Of a DNA stretch of 64,000 nt, positions 1 through 9,500 are shown piece after piece. The position numbers were made by a program, and so were the translations under genes. How positions within the stretch are numbered: position 1 is the first letter of the stretch; the number at the start of each line of letters is the position of its first letter. Where the stretch lies: assembly GCF_009664855.1 (NCBI RefSeq), contig NZ_CP045928.1, positions 1,511,049-1,575,048 of the forward strand. The letters are read 5' to 3'. A model generated the notes under the pieces. It saw nothing but the letters and a program-made list of their open reading frames with translations. It ran no database searches and was not told the origin of the DNA. The stretch comes from Flavobacterium sp. SLB02 (GTDB taxonomy: Bacteria > Bacteroidota > Bacteroidia > Flavobacteriales > Flavobacteriaceae).

Positions 1-1
1 T

Positions 2-640
2 TATGCTGCAATGAGCGGAATTCAAACTGAAACGACCACAGATTCAGGCGGAGGTTTAAACGTTGCTTATACAGATACCGGAGATTGGCTGGCGTATAAC
101 AATATCAATTTCCCAACTAGTGGTTCTTATTTAATAGAATACAGAATTGCAAGTGCTGTATCAGGCGCCAGAATATCATCTGATTTAAACGCAGGAACGA
201 CTATTTTAGGTAATGTTGATATTCCAAATACAGCAGGATGGCAAAACTGGCAAACCGTTACGCAAACGGTAAAGGTAAATGCCGGAACTTATAATTTTGG
301 AATCTACATTCAGGTTAGTGCTGTAAATATCAACTGGATCAAAATTACCAGAATTGTTGCTGAGGGCATAATTGCTGAATCTTCATCGATTCTTACGGAA
401 GAAAAAGAAGATACCATTGCATTAAATGTATATCCAAATCCGGTAGCCAATACGCTTTTCTTTACAAGAGATGTAACAGGAGCAACCGTTTCAATTGTTG
501 ACTCTCAAAACGGAATTTTGGTTAAGACCCAGCAAATCCAGGATAATAATATCGATGTTTCAGGTTTAAACAGAGGTGTTTATTTGATTGTTTTTCAGAA
601 AGAGGGTCAACAAATCGTGAGGCGTTTTTTAAAGAAATAA
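2..640 (+). CDS. C-terminal part of secreted carbohydrate-binding protein with T9SS sorting domain (5' end outside window)
   Basis: The reading frame is open from base 2, upstream of the first ATG at base 11, so this is the tail of a longer protein. The first ~120 residues resemble a family 6 carbohydrate-binding module: a beta-rich segment with TGDWLAYNNINFP and a closing NINWIKITRI. After a linker, residues ~135-212 form a type A sorting domain for the type IX secretion system (start VYPNPVANTLFF, then short beta strands and a basic end, RRFLKK). Such domains direct export across the outer membrane and are removed or anchored at the surface. The missing N-terminal part is probably a glycan-active enzyme, but its catalytic family cannot be seen. 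Confidence 0.85.
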   Translation, partial: YAAMSGIQTETTTDSGGGLNVAYTDTGDWLAYNNINFPTSGSYLIEYRIASAVSGARISSDLNAGTTILGNVDIPNTAGWQNWQTVTQTVKVNAGTYNFGIYIQVSAVNINWIKITRIVAEGIIAESSSILTEEKEDTIALNVYPNPVANTLFFTRDVTGATVSIVDSQNGILVKTQQIQDNNIDVSGLNRGVYLIVFQKEGQQIVRRFLKK

Positions 641-701
641 TATTGTTAGTTATGTTTATTTGAACCTTTGTCAAACTTGTAGACTTTGAGAAAGGTTAAT
701 A

Positions 702-733
702 CAATCTTGTCAGAAATGGCAAGATTGTTTTTT
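702..733 (+). terminator. Intrinsic terminator after the sorting-domain gene
   Basis: An 8-bp perfect stem, CAATCTTG (702-709) with CAAGATTG (720-727), has a 10-nt loop and is followed by six T. It also sits just past the stop of the convergent YdeI-like gene, so it may separate both, although the U-tract is good only on the plus strand. Confidence 0.75.
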
Positions 734-1106
734 ATACAGGTTCCCATTTCCCATTTTCCTTCGCAATATCAATAAGTTTTTGTCCGTGTTCGGTCATTAA
801 ACCCTGCTCAATCATTCTTTGGGCACGATCTCTGTTAGGTTGGCTCCATTTACTTTTCTTTGGATTTCTGGGCGTGAAGGTGAGATAAAAACTTTCGACA
901 TCTCGTTTTTTACACAAACTATCAATCCATCCAAAACATAAAGCTTCTTCGGTTGCTTCAACAAGATTAATGCTTTCTACTTTGCTTTTTTTATGATATA
1001 AAATCAACCAGACAGATTTCTCTGTTTGATTATTTTCTTGTAACCAATCTCGCCATTCTTTTCTGGTCTTGGCATAAATGGCTTGTTTTTCATCTTTTGT
1101 TTCCAT
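732..1106 (-). CDS. YdeI/OmpD-associated family protein, short form
   Basis: This 124-residue cytoplasmic protein carries the N-terminal signature of the YdeI family: a WRDWLQENN segment, VWLILYHKKS, the EALCFGWIDS motif around residues 55-64, and TPRNPKKSKWS with NRDRAQRMIEQG after it. Family members are often annotated as bacteriocin-protection or OmpD-associated proteins, with no well-defined biochemistry. Typical members are ~190 aa and continue into an OmdA-like C-terminal domain. Here translation ends right after AKENGKWEPV, and no further coding is visible before the terminator, so it is C-terminally short. The start has no competing upstream ATG in frame. Confidence 0.75.
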   Translation of the reverse strand: METKDEKQAIYAKTRKEWRDWLQENNQTEKSVWLILYHKKSKVESINLVEATEEALCFGWIDSLCKKRDVESFYLTFTPRNPKKSKWSQPNRDRAQRMIEQGLMTEHGQKLIDIAKENGKWEPV

Positions 1107-1139
1107 GATTGATCTGAATTGAAAATGATTATAAATTTA

Positions 1140-1330
1140 ATAAAAAAAAATAACCACAAGGCACACAGGGTTTTACGCCAAGTTCGCAAGGGTTATTTTT
1201 TAATCGAGTAAGGTCGAAAAGAAAATAAAAACTTTGCGCCTTCGCGACTTTGCCAGCAATTACTAGCCAGCTTCAAAAAAAACTTTGCGAACTTGGCGTA
1301 TATCTTAGCCCACCTCGCGCTTAAATCAAC
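1140..1330. repeat. Intergenic inverted repeat of the 'gcgaacttgg' type
   Basis: The 338-bp gap between the YdeI-like gene and the metallophosphoesterase gene holds no credible ORF. It contains a 16-bp perfect inverted repeat, 1174-1189 (tacgccaagttcgcaa) and 1285-1300. Between and around the arms are shorter related pieces such as ctttgcgccttcgcgacttt. A related but not identical element lies at 57136-57380. The layout suggests a dispersed palindromic repeat family able to fold into a long stem. Confidence 0.7.
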
Positions 1331-1444
1331 ATCACGGCAAAGCACTAATAATTATCATTCCGTAACAATACGATAAAGGTATTTCGAGTTTTAATTCCTA
1401 AAATTGCAAATCTTTTTATAACCTCATTTGCAAAAGCCTAACCC

Positions 1445-3388
1445 ATGATTTTAAAATTTACTACCTACTATAAAAATTACCTTGCTTTTCTGTTCTTTAT
1501 TTTATTAAATACCACAATTTCAGCACAAAAAACAAAGAATCTGGAAGGCGTTCAGGTTGCTTTTTTATCCGATGTTCATTTACAGGATCTGTACGGAACA
1601 TTTTCTGATAATGATTATAAAGGCATTCTGAATACGAAAAACGGAAAATATACGTTAATGAGAACAATGGCGTCTCAGCTGCATTCGACCCGAATTTTCA
1701 ATGAAAATTATTTTGCTTTTATAGCCGCTTTAGAAGATATTGCAAAAAGAAAGATAAAATATGTGGCACTTCCGGGAGATTACACAGATGACGGTCAGCC
1801 AATTCACGTAAGAGGCTTAGAGAAAATTTTAGATCAGTACAGAAAAAAATACAATATAGAGTTCTTCATTACTACTGGAAATCACGATCCTGTTGGACCT
1901 TTTGCACAGGAATCCGGCAAAGAAGATTTTTTAGGTAGAGAAGGAAAAAGCCAACCCATTTATAGCAAAGAAGGCCTGTATAAGCCAAACTTAACGATCG
2001 AACAGCCTGTTGTTATTACCGCCGATATTGCTAAAATGGGTTATTTGGGAATTACTGAGAATTTGAAAAACTTTGGTTTTTATCCCAATAAAAAATATAA
2101 GTTCTGGGCGACACCTTTTTCTGGGTATACATCTCAGAATTATAGCTTCGAAAAAGCATCTCAAGCTGCTTTATTATCCAATAGAGTGTATAATGTTTCC
2201 TCTGGATTTGAAGTTCCGGATGTAAGTTATCTCGTTGAGCCTCTCGACGGACTTTGGTTAATGGCAATTGATGGGAATGTTTATATTCCAAAAAATAATG
2301 ACGCAGATCCTAAAGATTCTAAAAACTATTCAGAAGCAAGTACGGGTTACAACAATGTACTTTCCAACAAAAAACACCTGATAAAATGGGTCGAAGAAAT
2401 TTCAGAGCAAGCCAAACTACAAGGCAAAACTTTGATTGCTTTTAGTCATTTTCCGATGATTGATTTTAATGATGACGCTTCGGTGGAAATAAAAGAGTTG
2501 CTTGGGCCAAATAAATGGCAACTCAACCGCGTTCCGGTTGAGGAAGTAGCGCAGGTTTTTGCTGATGTTGGATTGAAGATTCACTTTGGCGGGCATATGC
2601 ATATCAATGATACAGGAATCAGAACCACAGCAAAAGGAAATACTTTGGTGAATATTCAGACGCCATCCTTGGCGGCATATATACCGGCATACAAATTATT
2701 AACGATCAAAAAAGACAATCTTCTCGATATTCAAACCATTACAATTGATGAAGTTTCAGGATACAACGAGCTTTTTGATTTGTATAAAATGGAGTATCAA
2801 TTCTTAGAAAGTCAAAACACAAAAGATATTTGGAATATTGATATACTAAAAACTAAAAACTACCATGATTTTACCGATTTTCATCTAAAGGAATTGGTTC
2901 GTTTGCGTTTTCTGAAAGACGATTGGCCAGAATCTTTCAAGAATTTCATACTGAATGTTTCAGGAGAAGATTTATTGGTTTTAGCCAATATTCAGTCGGA
3001 TAAAGATTTTGATGTAATTCTGAAAAATAAAGAAAACTTTAAAAAAGAATGGGCAGAAGCGCAAAGTATTGCTGAGAAAATTTTAGCTCAAAACAATCTC
3101 AAAAAACAAGATTTCAATTGGACAGGTTATGATTTGTTGGTCGATTTTTACCGTTTCAGAAGCGCCGATGAACTAGCTTTAGTAGATGTTGGAATTGCCA
3201 GAGCCAAACAATATAAAGTATTGTCTCAGCTGTTTTTCGAAAATCATAAAGAAGATGCATCAAAAGAAAAATTATTGCAAAACCAAATGCGATTGTTCTT
3301 GATTATATTTAATAAATTCATGCATGAAGTTCCTGCGGATCATTTTAGTGTTGATTTGAAGAGTGGAAAAATTAAAAGTTTGAATTGA
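1445..3388 (+). CDS. Secreted calcineurin-like metallophosphoesterase
   Basis: A 647-aa protein with a signal peptide (hydrophobic residues ~12-27 ending ISAQ). The metallophosphoesterase metal-binding motifs occur in order: LSDVH (Asp43, His45), LPGDYTDD, TGNHDP, FSHFP and GGHMHI. The two-metal catalytic domain covers roughly residues 35-420. The C-terminal ~220 residues are a helical extension without recognised motifs. The protein probably hydrolyses phosphomono- or diesters in the periplasm or at the surface; the substrate is unknown. It faces a secreted PI-PLC-like gene across a repeat, and an ECF/FecR/SusCD locus follows, which makes phosphate-ester scavenging plausible but unproven. 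It is transcribed alone. Confidence 0.85.
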   Translation: MILKFTTYYKNYLAFLFFILLNTTISAQKTKNLEGVQVAFLSDVHLQDLYGTFSDNDYKGILNTKNGKYTLMRTMASQLHSTRIFNENYFAFIAALEDIAKRKIKYVALPGDYTDDGQPIHVRGLEKILDQYRKKYNIEFFITTGNHDPVGPFAQESGKEDFLGREGKSQPIYSKEGLYKPNLTIEQPVVITADIAKMGYLGITENLKNFGFYPNKKYKFWATPFSGYTSQNYSFEKASQAALLSNRVYNVSSGFEVPDVSYLVEPLDGLWLMAIDGNVYIPKNNDADPKDSKNYSEASTGYNNVLSNKKHLIKWVEEISEQAKLQGKTLIAFSHFPMIDFNDDASVEIKELLGPNKWQLNRVPVEEVAQVFADVGLKIHFGGHMHINDTGIRTTAKGNTLVNIQTPSLAAYIPAYKLLTIKKDNLLDIQTITIDEVSGYNELFDLYKMEYQFLESQNTKDIWNIDILKTKNYHDFTDFHLKELVRLRFLKDDWPESFKNFILNVSGEDLLVLANIQSDKDFDVILKNKENFKKEWAEAQSIAEKILAQNNLKKQDFNWTGYDLLVDFYRFRSADELALVDVGIARAKQYKVLSQLFFENHKEDASKEKLLQNQMRLFLIIFNKFMHEVPADHFSVDLKSGKIKSLN

Positions 3389-3392
3389 TAAA

Positions 3393-3597
3393 TGGCACGC
3401 GGATCATACGGATTTGCTTTGGTCAAAGCGCGGATTGTCGCGGATTTTATTCTTTTTGTCATTGCGAGTAAAGAAGCAATTACATTTGCTAAATCAAGCT
3501 TTTTCTCTTATTGTTTGTAAGGTTGCTTTGTTCCTCGCAATGACTTTGTGTAAAGAATCCGTCTCGATTGGTATAAATCGGTGTGATCTGCGTGCCA
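3393..3597. repeat. Nested palindromic repeat element
   Basis: An outer inverted pair, TGGCACGC (3393-3400) with GCGTGCCA (3590-3597), encloses an inner pair GTCATTGCGAG (3458-3468) with CTCGCAATGAC (3534-3544). The nesting lets the ~205 nt fold into one long hairpin. The gtcattgcgag core recurs as a dispersed intergenic repeat in many bacteria (general knowledge). No protein is supported here; the short frames are low-complexity translations of the repeat. Confidence 0.75.
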
Positions 3598-3644
3598 TAA
3601 AAAAGTTTCAGGTTTTATACCATTTAAAACTTGAAACCTGAAAC
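3598..3644 (-). terminator. Terminator of the PI-PLC-like gene
   Basis: An 11-bp perfect inverted repeat, GTTTCAGGTTT (3605-3615) with AAACCTGAAAC (3634-3644), lies just past the minus-strand stop. On the minus strand a run of T follows the stem (3604 down to 3599), as expected for intrinsic termination. Confidence 0.75.
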
Positions 3645-3662
3645 AAAATAAAAGTGAAATTA

Positions 3663-4721
3663 TTACTCCCCAGTAACGGGATTAACTCTCACATAACTAC
3701 CATCATCATACTTAATTTGATAAGGAGAATCGAAGAGAGTACTTGGCAGATAATAATCGGTTGTAATGACTTGTGCGCCCGATTTTTTGGCAGCTTCAAA
3801 GTGAGTGTAATCATTTTTGCGGGCTTCTTTTGTATCTGAGTCGGCTCTTGTACGAATGATATATCCTTTTTTGACTAAATCGGTAATTTTTGGATCTTCA
3901 GAATTGCCGATCATTAAAGTTGCGGCTTCCGGTTTCCCTGGTTCTGCGCATATAAAAGCGGCGCGTCCTTTTAAGGATGGATGATTCAGGGCGTAAAGGT
4001 CTCTTTTGGTTCCGTTATTATCTAAGATAAATAAAAATTTACCTTTTGCTTTTTTCAGCGTTGGCCAATTGTTGTGCAGGACTGCTTCTTCTAAGGTTTT
4101 GTATTTTCCGCGAACCATATCCGGAGTGATTAGTTTATTGCCGAGACCTTTGCGAAGTTCAGCATCTAAAGCGTCGAACAATTCAGGTGTAAATTTCTCA
4201 GATTTTGTACCTAAAAAACTATCATCATCTTTGGGTTCCAGAGTAATAAAAACCGGAATGTGATCAGGATTGGCATCAGACCATTTTTTTAGTTCTCCAA
4301 GACAGTTTTGCAAAGTGTAACAAGAGGTTCTAAAATCAATATCGATCATATGAAAGACCTTAAAACCCGGTTTGTTCATTTCTCCATTTGGGTCATAAAC
4401 TTTTTCAGATTTTGCCAGATCCAATCCTTTTGGGTGTGCATATTTCCCGCCTTTAGGATCGCCCTGAACATCAATTTCGAGATTTCTTAAACCCTTATTC
4501 AATTGATCAGTAATTGAAATATGTGTGTATTGCAATCCTTTTAAGGAACGCGATGTATCTTTTGCCTGAATAAGATTGTATAAATCGGGTTCGATATTCT
4601 GGCGGTAACTATTGTGTGAACCTATTACTTGTATTTGATTGATTTTTAGATTGTCGTTTTGTGCCTGTACGCTGTTATGTAGGGCGCCGGCAAGAAATAA
4701 GGTAAACAGAATTTGTTTCAT
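3663..4721 (-). CDS. Secreted Ca2+-dependent PI-PLC-like phosphodiesterase
   Basis: A 352-aa protein with an N-terminal signal peptide ending SVQAQ. The mature N-terminus has the TIM-barrel phosphodiesterase start VIGSHNSYRQ (candidate catalytic His36), then GLRNLEIDVQGDP with an acidic metal site, YAHPKG and HMIDIDFRTSC. Later strands include PVFITLEPKDD and, near the end, GAQVITTDYYLP, typical of the GDPD/PI-PLC superfamily. It fits the bacterial phosphoinositide-specific phospholipase C1-like group, which would cleave a phosphodiester bond of inositol lipids or similar headgroups outside the cytoplasm. Substrate is not determinable from sequence. It is divergent from the ECF sigma gene at 4989, with 267 nt between them. 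Confidence 0.8.
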   Translation of the reverse strand: MKQILFTLFLAGALHNSVQAQNDNLKINQIQVIGSHNSYRQNIEPDLYNLIQAKDTSRSLKGLQYTHISITDQLNKGLRNLEIDVQGDPKGGKYAHPKGLDLAKSEKVYDPNGEMNKPGFKVFHMIDIDFRTSCYTLQNCLGELKKWSDANPDHIPVFITLEPKDDDSFLGTKSEKFTPELFDALDAELRKGLGNKLITPDMVRGKYKTLEEAVLHNNWPTLKKAKGKFLFILDNNGTKRDLYALNHPSLKGRAAFICAEPGKPEAATLMIGNSEDPKITDLVKKGYIIRTRADSDTKEARKNDYTHFEAAKKSGAQVITTDYYLPSTLFDSPYQIKYDDGSYVRVNPVTGE

Positions 4722-4988
4722 GGTTTTAAGAAGTGTAATTTTTTATTAATACTGAGGACGCAGCACAAGAAAATTACCTTTTTTAGAAAACACTAATGTA
4801 AAGACGGGATTTGATTTTTATGTTATTAAAAAAAAAAGAAATCGCAACCTGATTGTAATCATTGTCCGGAAATAGTAGTATTTCTACATCAAAATAATTC
4901 TTTATTTAATTTAAAGATAACCTTCAGGCAAAAAACTTTGGTATAACATTTTATTATTTTACATCACCAAACAGTCTTGAAATAAGTT

Positions 4989-5513
4989 ATGAAAAACCCT
5001 GAAATTTTTGAAAAAGCGTATAATGATTACTGGAAAAAGCTTAATGCATTTTCTTATACGATGACTCAGGATAAAGACTTGGCGCAGAATATCGTGCAGG
5101 ATGTTTTTATTGATTTATGGGAACGAAAAGACCACATTACTATAAATGCCATCGAACCTTATTTATTCAGGGCCGTAAAAAATCAGGTCTTCAAACATTA
5201 CCAAAATAACAAGTTCGACAAGACGATTCTCGAGGATAAATTCGAAGATTATATTATTGATAATTTCAGTTCGATCGATCCTGAATTAATGGATTTACTG
5301 TATTGCTTATTAGATAAACTTCCGGAGAAGAGAAAAGAAGTTTTACTAATGTACAAATTTCAGGATATGTCAATTGATCAGATTGCGGAAGAGCTTGGAA
5401 TTTCGAAACAAACGGTAAAAAATCAAATTTCTTCGGCTTTAAAACAATTGCGTGAAGGCTTAAAAGACCTTGCCTGGCTAGCTCCAATGATCTTTTTTAA
5501 ACAAAATTTTTAA
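4989..5513 (+). CDS. ECF sigma-70 factor (FecI/SusCD-associated type), locus 1
   Basis: A 174-aa RNA polymerase sigma factor of the extracytoplasmic-function group. Region 2 spans residues ~8-45 (LAQNIVQDVFIDLWERKD). Region 4, residues ~110-160, has the helix-turn-helix MSIDQIAEELGISKQTVKNQ. It should direct transcription of the downstream susCD pair when released by its FecR partner. It lies upstream of fecR (83 nt to the chosen fecR start), susC and susD in the standard Bacteroidetes order. Length and motifs are normal. No clear Shine-Dalgarno sequence is present, as is common in this phylum. Confidence 0.92.
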   Translation: MKNPEIFEKAYNDYWKKLNAFSYTMTQDKDLAQNIVQDVFIDLWERKDHITINAIEPYLFRAVKNQVFKHYQNNKFDKTILEDKFEDYIIDNFSSIDPELMDLLYCLLDKLPEKRKEVLLMYKFQDMSIDQIAEELGISKQTVKNQISSALKQLREGLKDLAWLAPMIFFKQNF

Positions 5514-5596
5514 GATAACTTTCTGTTAATGGTTTCATAATATTTGGCGATAGTACGATTTTGCATTTCTGGTACTTATTGGTAATAACAAGTATT

Positions 5597-6520
5597 ATGA
5601 TAAAAAGAATCAAGCACAGTTTAGAATATCTTATCGATAAAAGTTCCCGACATAAAACTTCAAGAGCAGAAGAAGATTTGTTGCATAATTTTACTTTTAG
5701 CGAATATCAAAAATCAAAGTGGGATGTATCTTCCATGGGAAATCCGGACCAAGTTGCTCATGATATTTACGACAATATCCAAATTCGAATAGGAAAGAAG
5801 AAAAACTTCAATCCTTACTTAAAATATATGGCAGCTGCCAGCATTCTTTTTCTGGTTGGTTTAGGGTTTTACTTTAAACCAGTTACTACAGCCGAAAAGC
5901 AATTATCATTTAAAACGTCAGATACCCCCAAATCTATCCAATTAAGTGACGGCTCGAAAATTTATCTGGCAGCAAATTCATCATTTCAGTATCCTGAAAA
6001 ATTTGTGGGCGAGCAAAGAAAGGTTTCTTTACTAAAAGGAAATGCATTTTTTGAAATAGCCAAAGACAAAAAGCATCCTTTTATTATCAGTTCCGGCGAA
6101 ATTAAAACCAGAGTGGTGGGAACTTCATTTCACATTCAAATGTCAAAATCAAAATGTGAGGTAATTGTCGTGACCGGAAAGGTAAATGTTTCTGTAAAAG
6201 GGCAGAGCGTTGATTTGGTTCCAAATGAAGAAGCTTTGTTTATCGCACAAAAATTAACCAAACAAATGGCTGAAAAATCGTATTTGGTCAATTGGTACAA
6301 TACAGATGTTACGCTCAATCAAACTACTTTAAAACAAGTAATTACGGTTTTACAATATAAATACGGAGTTTCATTTCAGTATGAAAATAAGCTCGTATTG
6401 GCAACGCCATTAACGGTGTTCATAAAGAAGGACGCATCATTAGAGAATGTTTTAGAACAAATAAATTATATCACAAACCTAAAATTTAAAGTTTATGGCG
6501 AAATAGTAAAAGTGGATTAA
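5597..6520 (+). CDS. FecR-family anti-sigma factor, locus 1
   Basis: The ATG at 5597 is preferred over the in-frame ATG at 5561, because the family normally begins close to a cytoplasmic sigma-binding helix (MIKRIKHSLEYLI) and the extra 12 residues are hydrophobic and atypical. A single membrane segment, KYMAAASILFLVGLGFYF, lies near residues 77-94. The periplasmic FecR domain follows (IQLSDGSKIYLAANSSFQYP to GTSFHIQM), then a C-terminal DUF4974-like segment (TTLKQVITVLQYKYGVSFQY). The protein should relay the occupied state of SusC, through its STN domain, to the sigma factor at 4989. Confidence 0.9.
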   Translation: MIKRIKHSLEYLIDKSSRHKTSRAEEDLLHNFTFSEYQKSKWDVSSMGNPDQVAHDIYDNIQIRIGKKKNFNPYLKYMAAASILFLVGLGFYFKPVTTAEKQLSFKTSDTPKSIQLSDGSKIYLAANSSFQYPEKFVGEQRKVSLLKGNAFFEIAKDKKHPFIISSGEIKTRVVGTSFHIQMSKSKCEVIVVTGKVNVSVKGQSVDLVPNEEALFIAQKLTKQMAEKSYLVNWYNTDVTLNQTTLKQVITVLQYKYGVSFQYENKLVLATPLTVFIKKDASLENVLEQINYITNLKFKVYGEIVKVD

Positions 6521-6551
6521 AAACAAAAAAGCAGTTGCTGAGAACAACTGC
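6519..6551 (-). terminator. Antisense-directed hairpin in the fecR-susC gap, locus 1
   Basis: A 7-bp perfect stem, GCAGTTG (6531-6537) with CAACTGC (6545-6551), lies between fecR and susC. The plus strand has an A-run before the stem and no T-run after it. On the minus strand the stem is followed by TTTTTTGTTTTT, so the terminator geometry points against the operon. The second SusCD locus has the same arrangement at 49075-49110. Confidence 0.6.
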
Positions 6552-6593
6552 CATTTATCATTAAGTATCGTAAAAAAACCAATAACTTAAATC

Positions 6594-9500
6594 ATGTATT
6601 TTAAACCTTCTTATTTAAATCTAAAGAGTTTCATCTTTTTAGTACTAGCGTTACTGACCATTGAGAGTGGTTTTAGTAAAACTAATTCATTAAAAAAATC
6701 AAAAATAGAAAATAAAATAGAAAAAGCTACACTTGTTTCTATTTTTTCAAAATTGAGCGCGCAAACCGATTATAAATTCAGCTACGGACAAGCTATTATT
6801 GCTGATAATACCACATATACAGTAAATTACACGAATGAATCTGTGGCATTGATTTTAAGTGATCTTTCTAAAAAAGCCAATTTCAATTACAACATTAATG
6901 GTAAATTGGTTTTAATTCAAAAAGCAGTTGTGCCAAGAGCAGTTCCTGCAAAAGCGGTTGACAAAATTAGAGTAAAAGGAAAAATTGTTGACGAAAACAA
7001 ATTGCCAATTCCGGGGGCAACAGTAATCGAAAGTGGGTCTTCAAACTCAACTGTTACTGATTTTGACGGGGTATTTGAACTTTCTGTAGGAGAAGGAAAA
7101 AATATCGAAGTTTCCTATGTAGGTTACACAACAAAAGTTCTTGCTGCACAGTCTGGTTTTATGACTGTTCAATTAGAACCAAGCACTGCCGAATTGAGTG
7201 AGGTTTTAGTTGTGGGTTACGGAAAACAAGCCAAAAAAGATGTTACCGGAGCTGTTACACAATTAGAAGCAGCTAATTTTAAGCAAGGTGTAAACGTTTC
7301 TGTTGATAATTTATTACAAGGAAAAGTGGCCGGTGTTCGGGTTGTGAATACAAGCGGAGAACCTGGTGCTGGCGTAAACGTTACCATTCGTGGAGTGGGA
7401 TCTATCAGAAGCGGAAGTACACCTTTATTTGTTGTTGATGGTATGCCATTGTCCAATGATGATACAAGCCCTGCCGGAACTAATGTTGGTTTTGGAGGTT
7501 CAACGGCAAAAAATCCATTAAACTTTTTGAATACAAGTGATATCGAATCGATTACAGTTTTAAAAGATGCATCTGCTGCGGCTATTTACGGAGCAAGAGG
7601 ATCTAACGGAGTTGTTTTGGTGACCACTAAAAAAGGATCTAAAGGCGAAGGAACATTAACCTTTGACTCTTATATGGGAGTTTCTACTGTTGCTCATAAA
7701 TTAGATGTTTTAGATGCAGGCCAATATAGAAACGCTATAAAAGATAAAGCATTTGATCATGGCGGAAACACAGATTGGCAGGATGTAATTTTTAGATCTG
7801 CAATTACTACAAACAACGCTTTATCTTTTGCAAAACAAACAGAATCAGGAAATTATTATGCATCTGTTGCACAAATGGATCAGGAAGGTATTATTCATAA
7901 CAGTAATTTCAAACGTCTCTCGGGTAGAATTAATGCTGCTGAATCATTTTTAGACAACAAACGTTTAAAAGTAAAACTGAATCTTACTGCGAGCCAGACT
8001 ACAGATGATGGCGTTCCTACAAGTGATGACGGTGGTTCTAACGGACAATTGATTGTGCATACTTTGATGGCAAACCCAACAAGATCAGTTTTTGATGCTA
8101 ACGGAAAGTACACCAATTTTAATATGAACGCACATTATAACCCAGCTTATTTATTAAGTATTTATGAGGATCAAACGCGTACATTAAGAGTTTTAGGAAA
8201 TCTAGAGGCTTCTTTGAGAATTATTGACGGATTAGAATATAAATTAAATATTGGCGTAGATCGCTCTACATCAGAAAGAAATACTACAATTTATCCCAAC
8301 CTTACCGATTTAAATCCAAAAGGTAAATATGTTCAGAACAATCTTGATTCAAAAAATTCTTTGGTTGAGCATTATCTAACTTATAATAAGGCATTCGATA
8401 AACATAAATTTGAAGTTCTTGGCGGATTCTCTTATCAAAAATTTGAAAGATCAGGAACAAGTTTCAGTATTGATGGAATTTCAGCGCAGGGAGCAGGTGT
8501 AAAACCGTCTATTAATCCAGGTTTTGCAGGAACGCAGTCTGGTACAACAGGTTATGCTCAGGAAAACGAATTGCAGTCTTATTTTGGAAGATTAAATTAC
8601 GGTTTTGATAATAAATACTTATTAACAGCTTCTATGAGAGCTGATGGTTCTACACGTTTTGGAGATAATAACAAATATGGTTATTTCCCTTCATTTGCTT
8701 TAGGATGGAATATTTCTAATGAAAATTTCCTGAAAGATTCTCAAACAATCAATAACCTAAAGCTTAGAGCAAGCTGGGGACAAACAGGAAATCAAGAAGT
8801 ACCCAATAAACAAACTAAGGCAAGTTACTCTTTGGCTGGCCCGGACGGATATTATTTAAATGATGATTTAAATCTTGTAAATGGTGTTTCTGTTTCCAGA
8901 ACAGCAAATCCAGATTTAAAATGGGAAGTTGTTACACAATATAATGTAGGTCTTGATTTTAATTTGTGGAATGACAAATTTTATGGAACTGTAGACTATT
9001 TTAATAAAACAACTACAGATGCTATTTTGTATATACCTTCAACTCCTTTGAGTCAGACAAAATTTATTTGGACAAATATTGACGGTAAAATTGTTAACAA
9101 GGGTATTGAGATTATGCTGGGTTCTAAAATCATCGATAGAAAAGATTTCACTTGGAATGTTGATGTGAATGGATCAACATTAAACAACAAAATTGAAAAC
9201 TTACCGCTTTCAGAGATCTTAACAGGTGCTATTTCTGGTCCTGGACAATCAGGGGTTAATGCTAATATTTACAAAAGCGGTTATTCGGCTGGTTCATTTT
9301 ATTTGTTAGAGCACACTGGTTTTGATCAAAATGGAGCAAACGTATTTAAAGACCAGAACGGAGACGGTAAAATTGATAACAGCGACAGGATTATTATCGA
9401 AGGAGCTTTACCGACTTTTTATTACGGTTTCAACAGTGATATGAGATATAAAAACTTTAGTTTTTCATTCTCAATTATTGGGCAAACGGGCGGTTATTTG

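Noticed and set aside
1004..1189. 61-aa minus-strand frame
   Set aside because: It overlaps the YdeI-like gene in another frame and runs into the intergenic repeat; the product is basic, aromatic and without any domain.
3414..3641. 75-aa plus-strand frame
   Set aside because: It is a translation of the nested palindromic repeat and the terminator of the neighbouring gene.
5561..5596. Upstream start for the first FecR protein
   Set aside because: The added 12 residues are hydrophobic and unlike the normal cytoplasmic start of the family.
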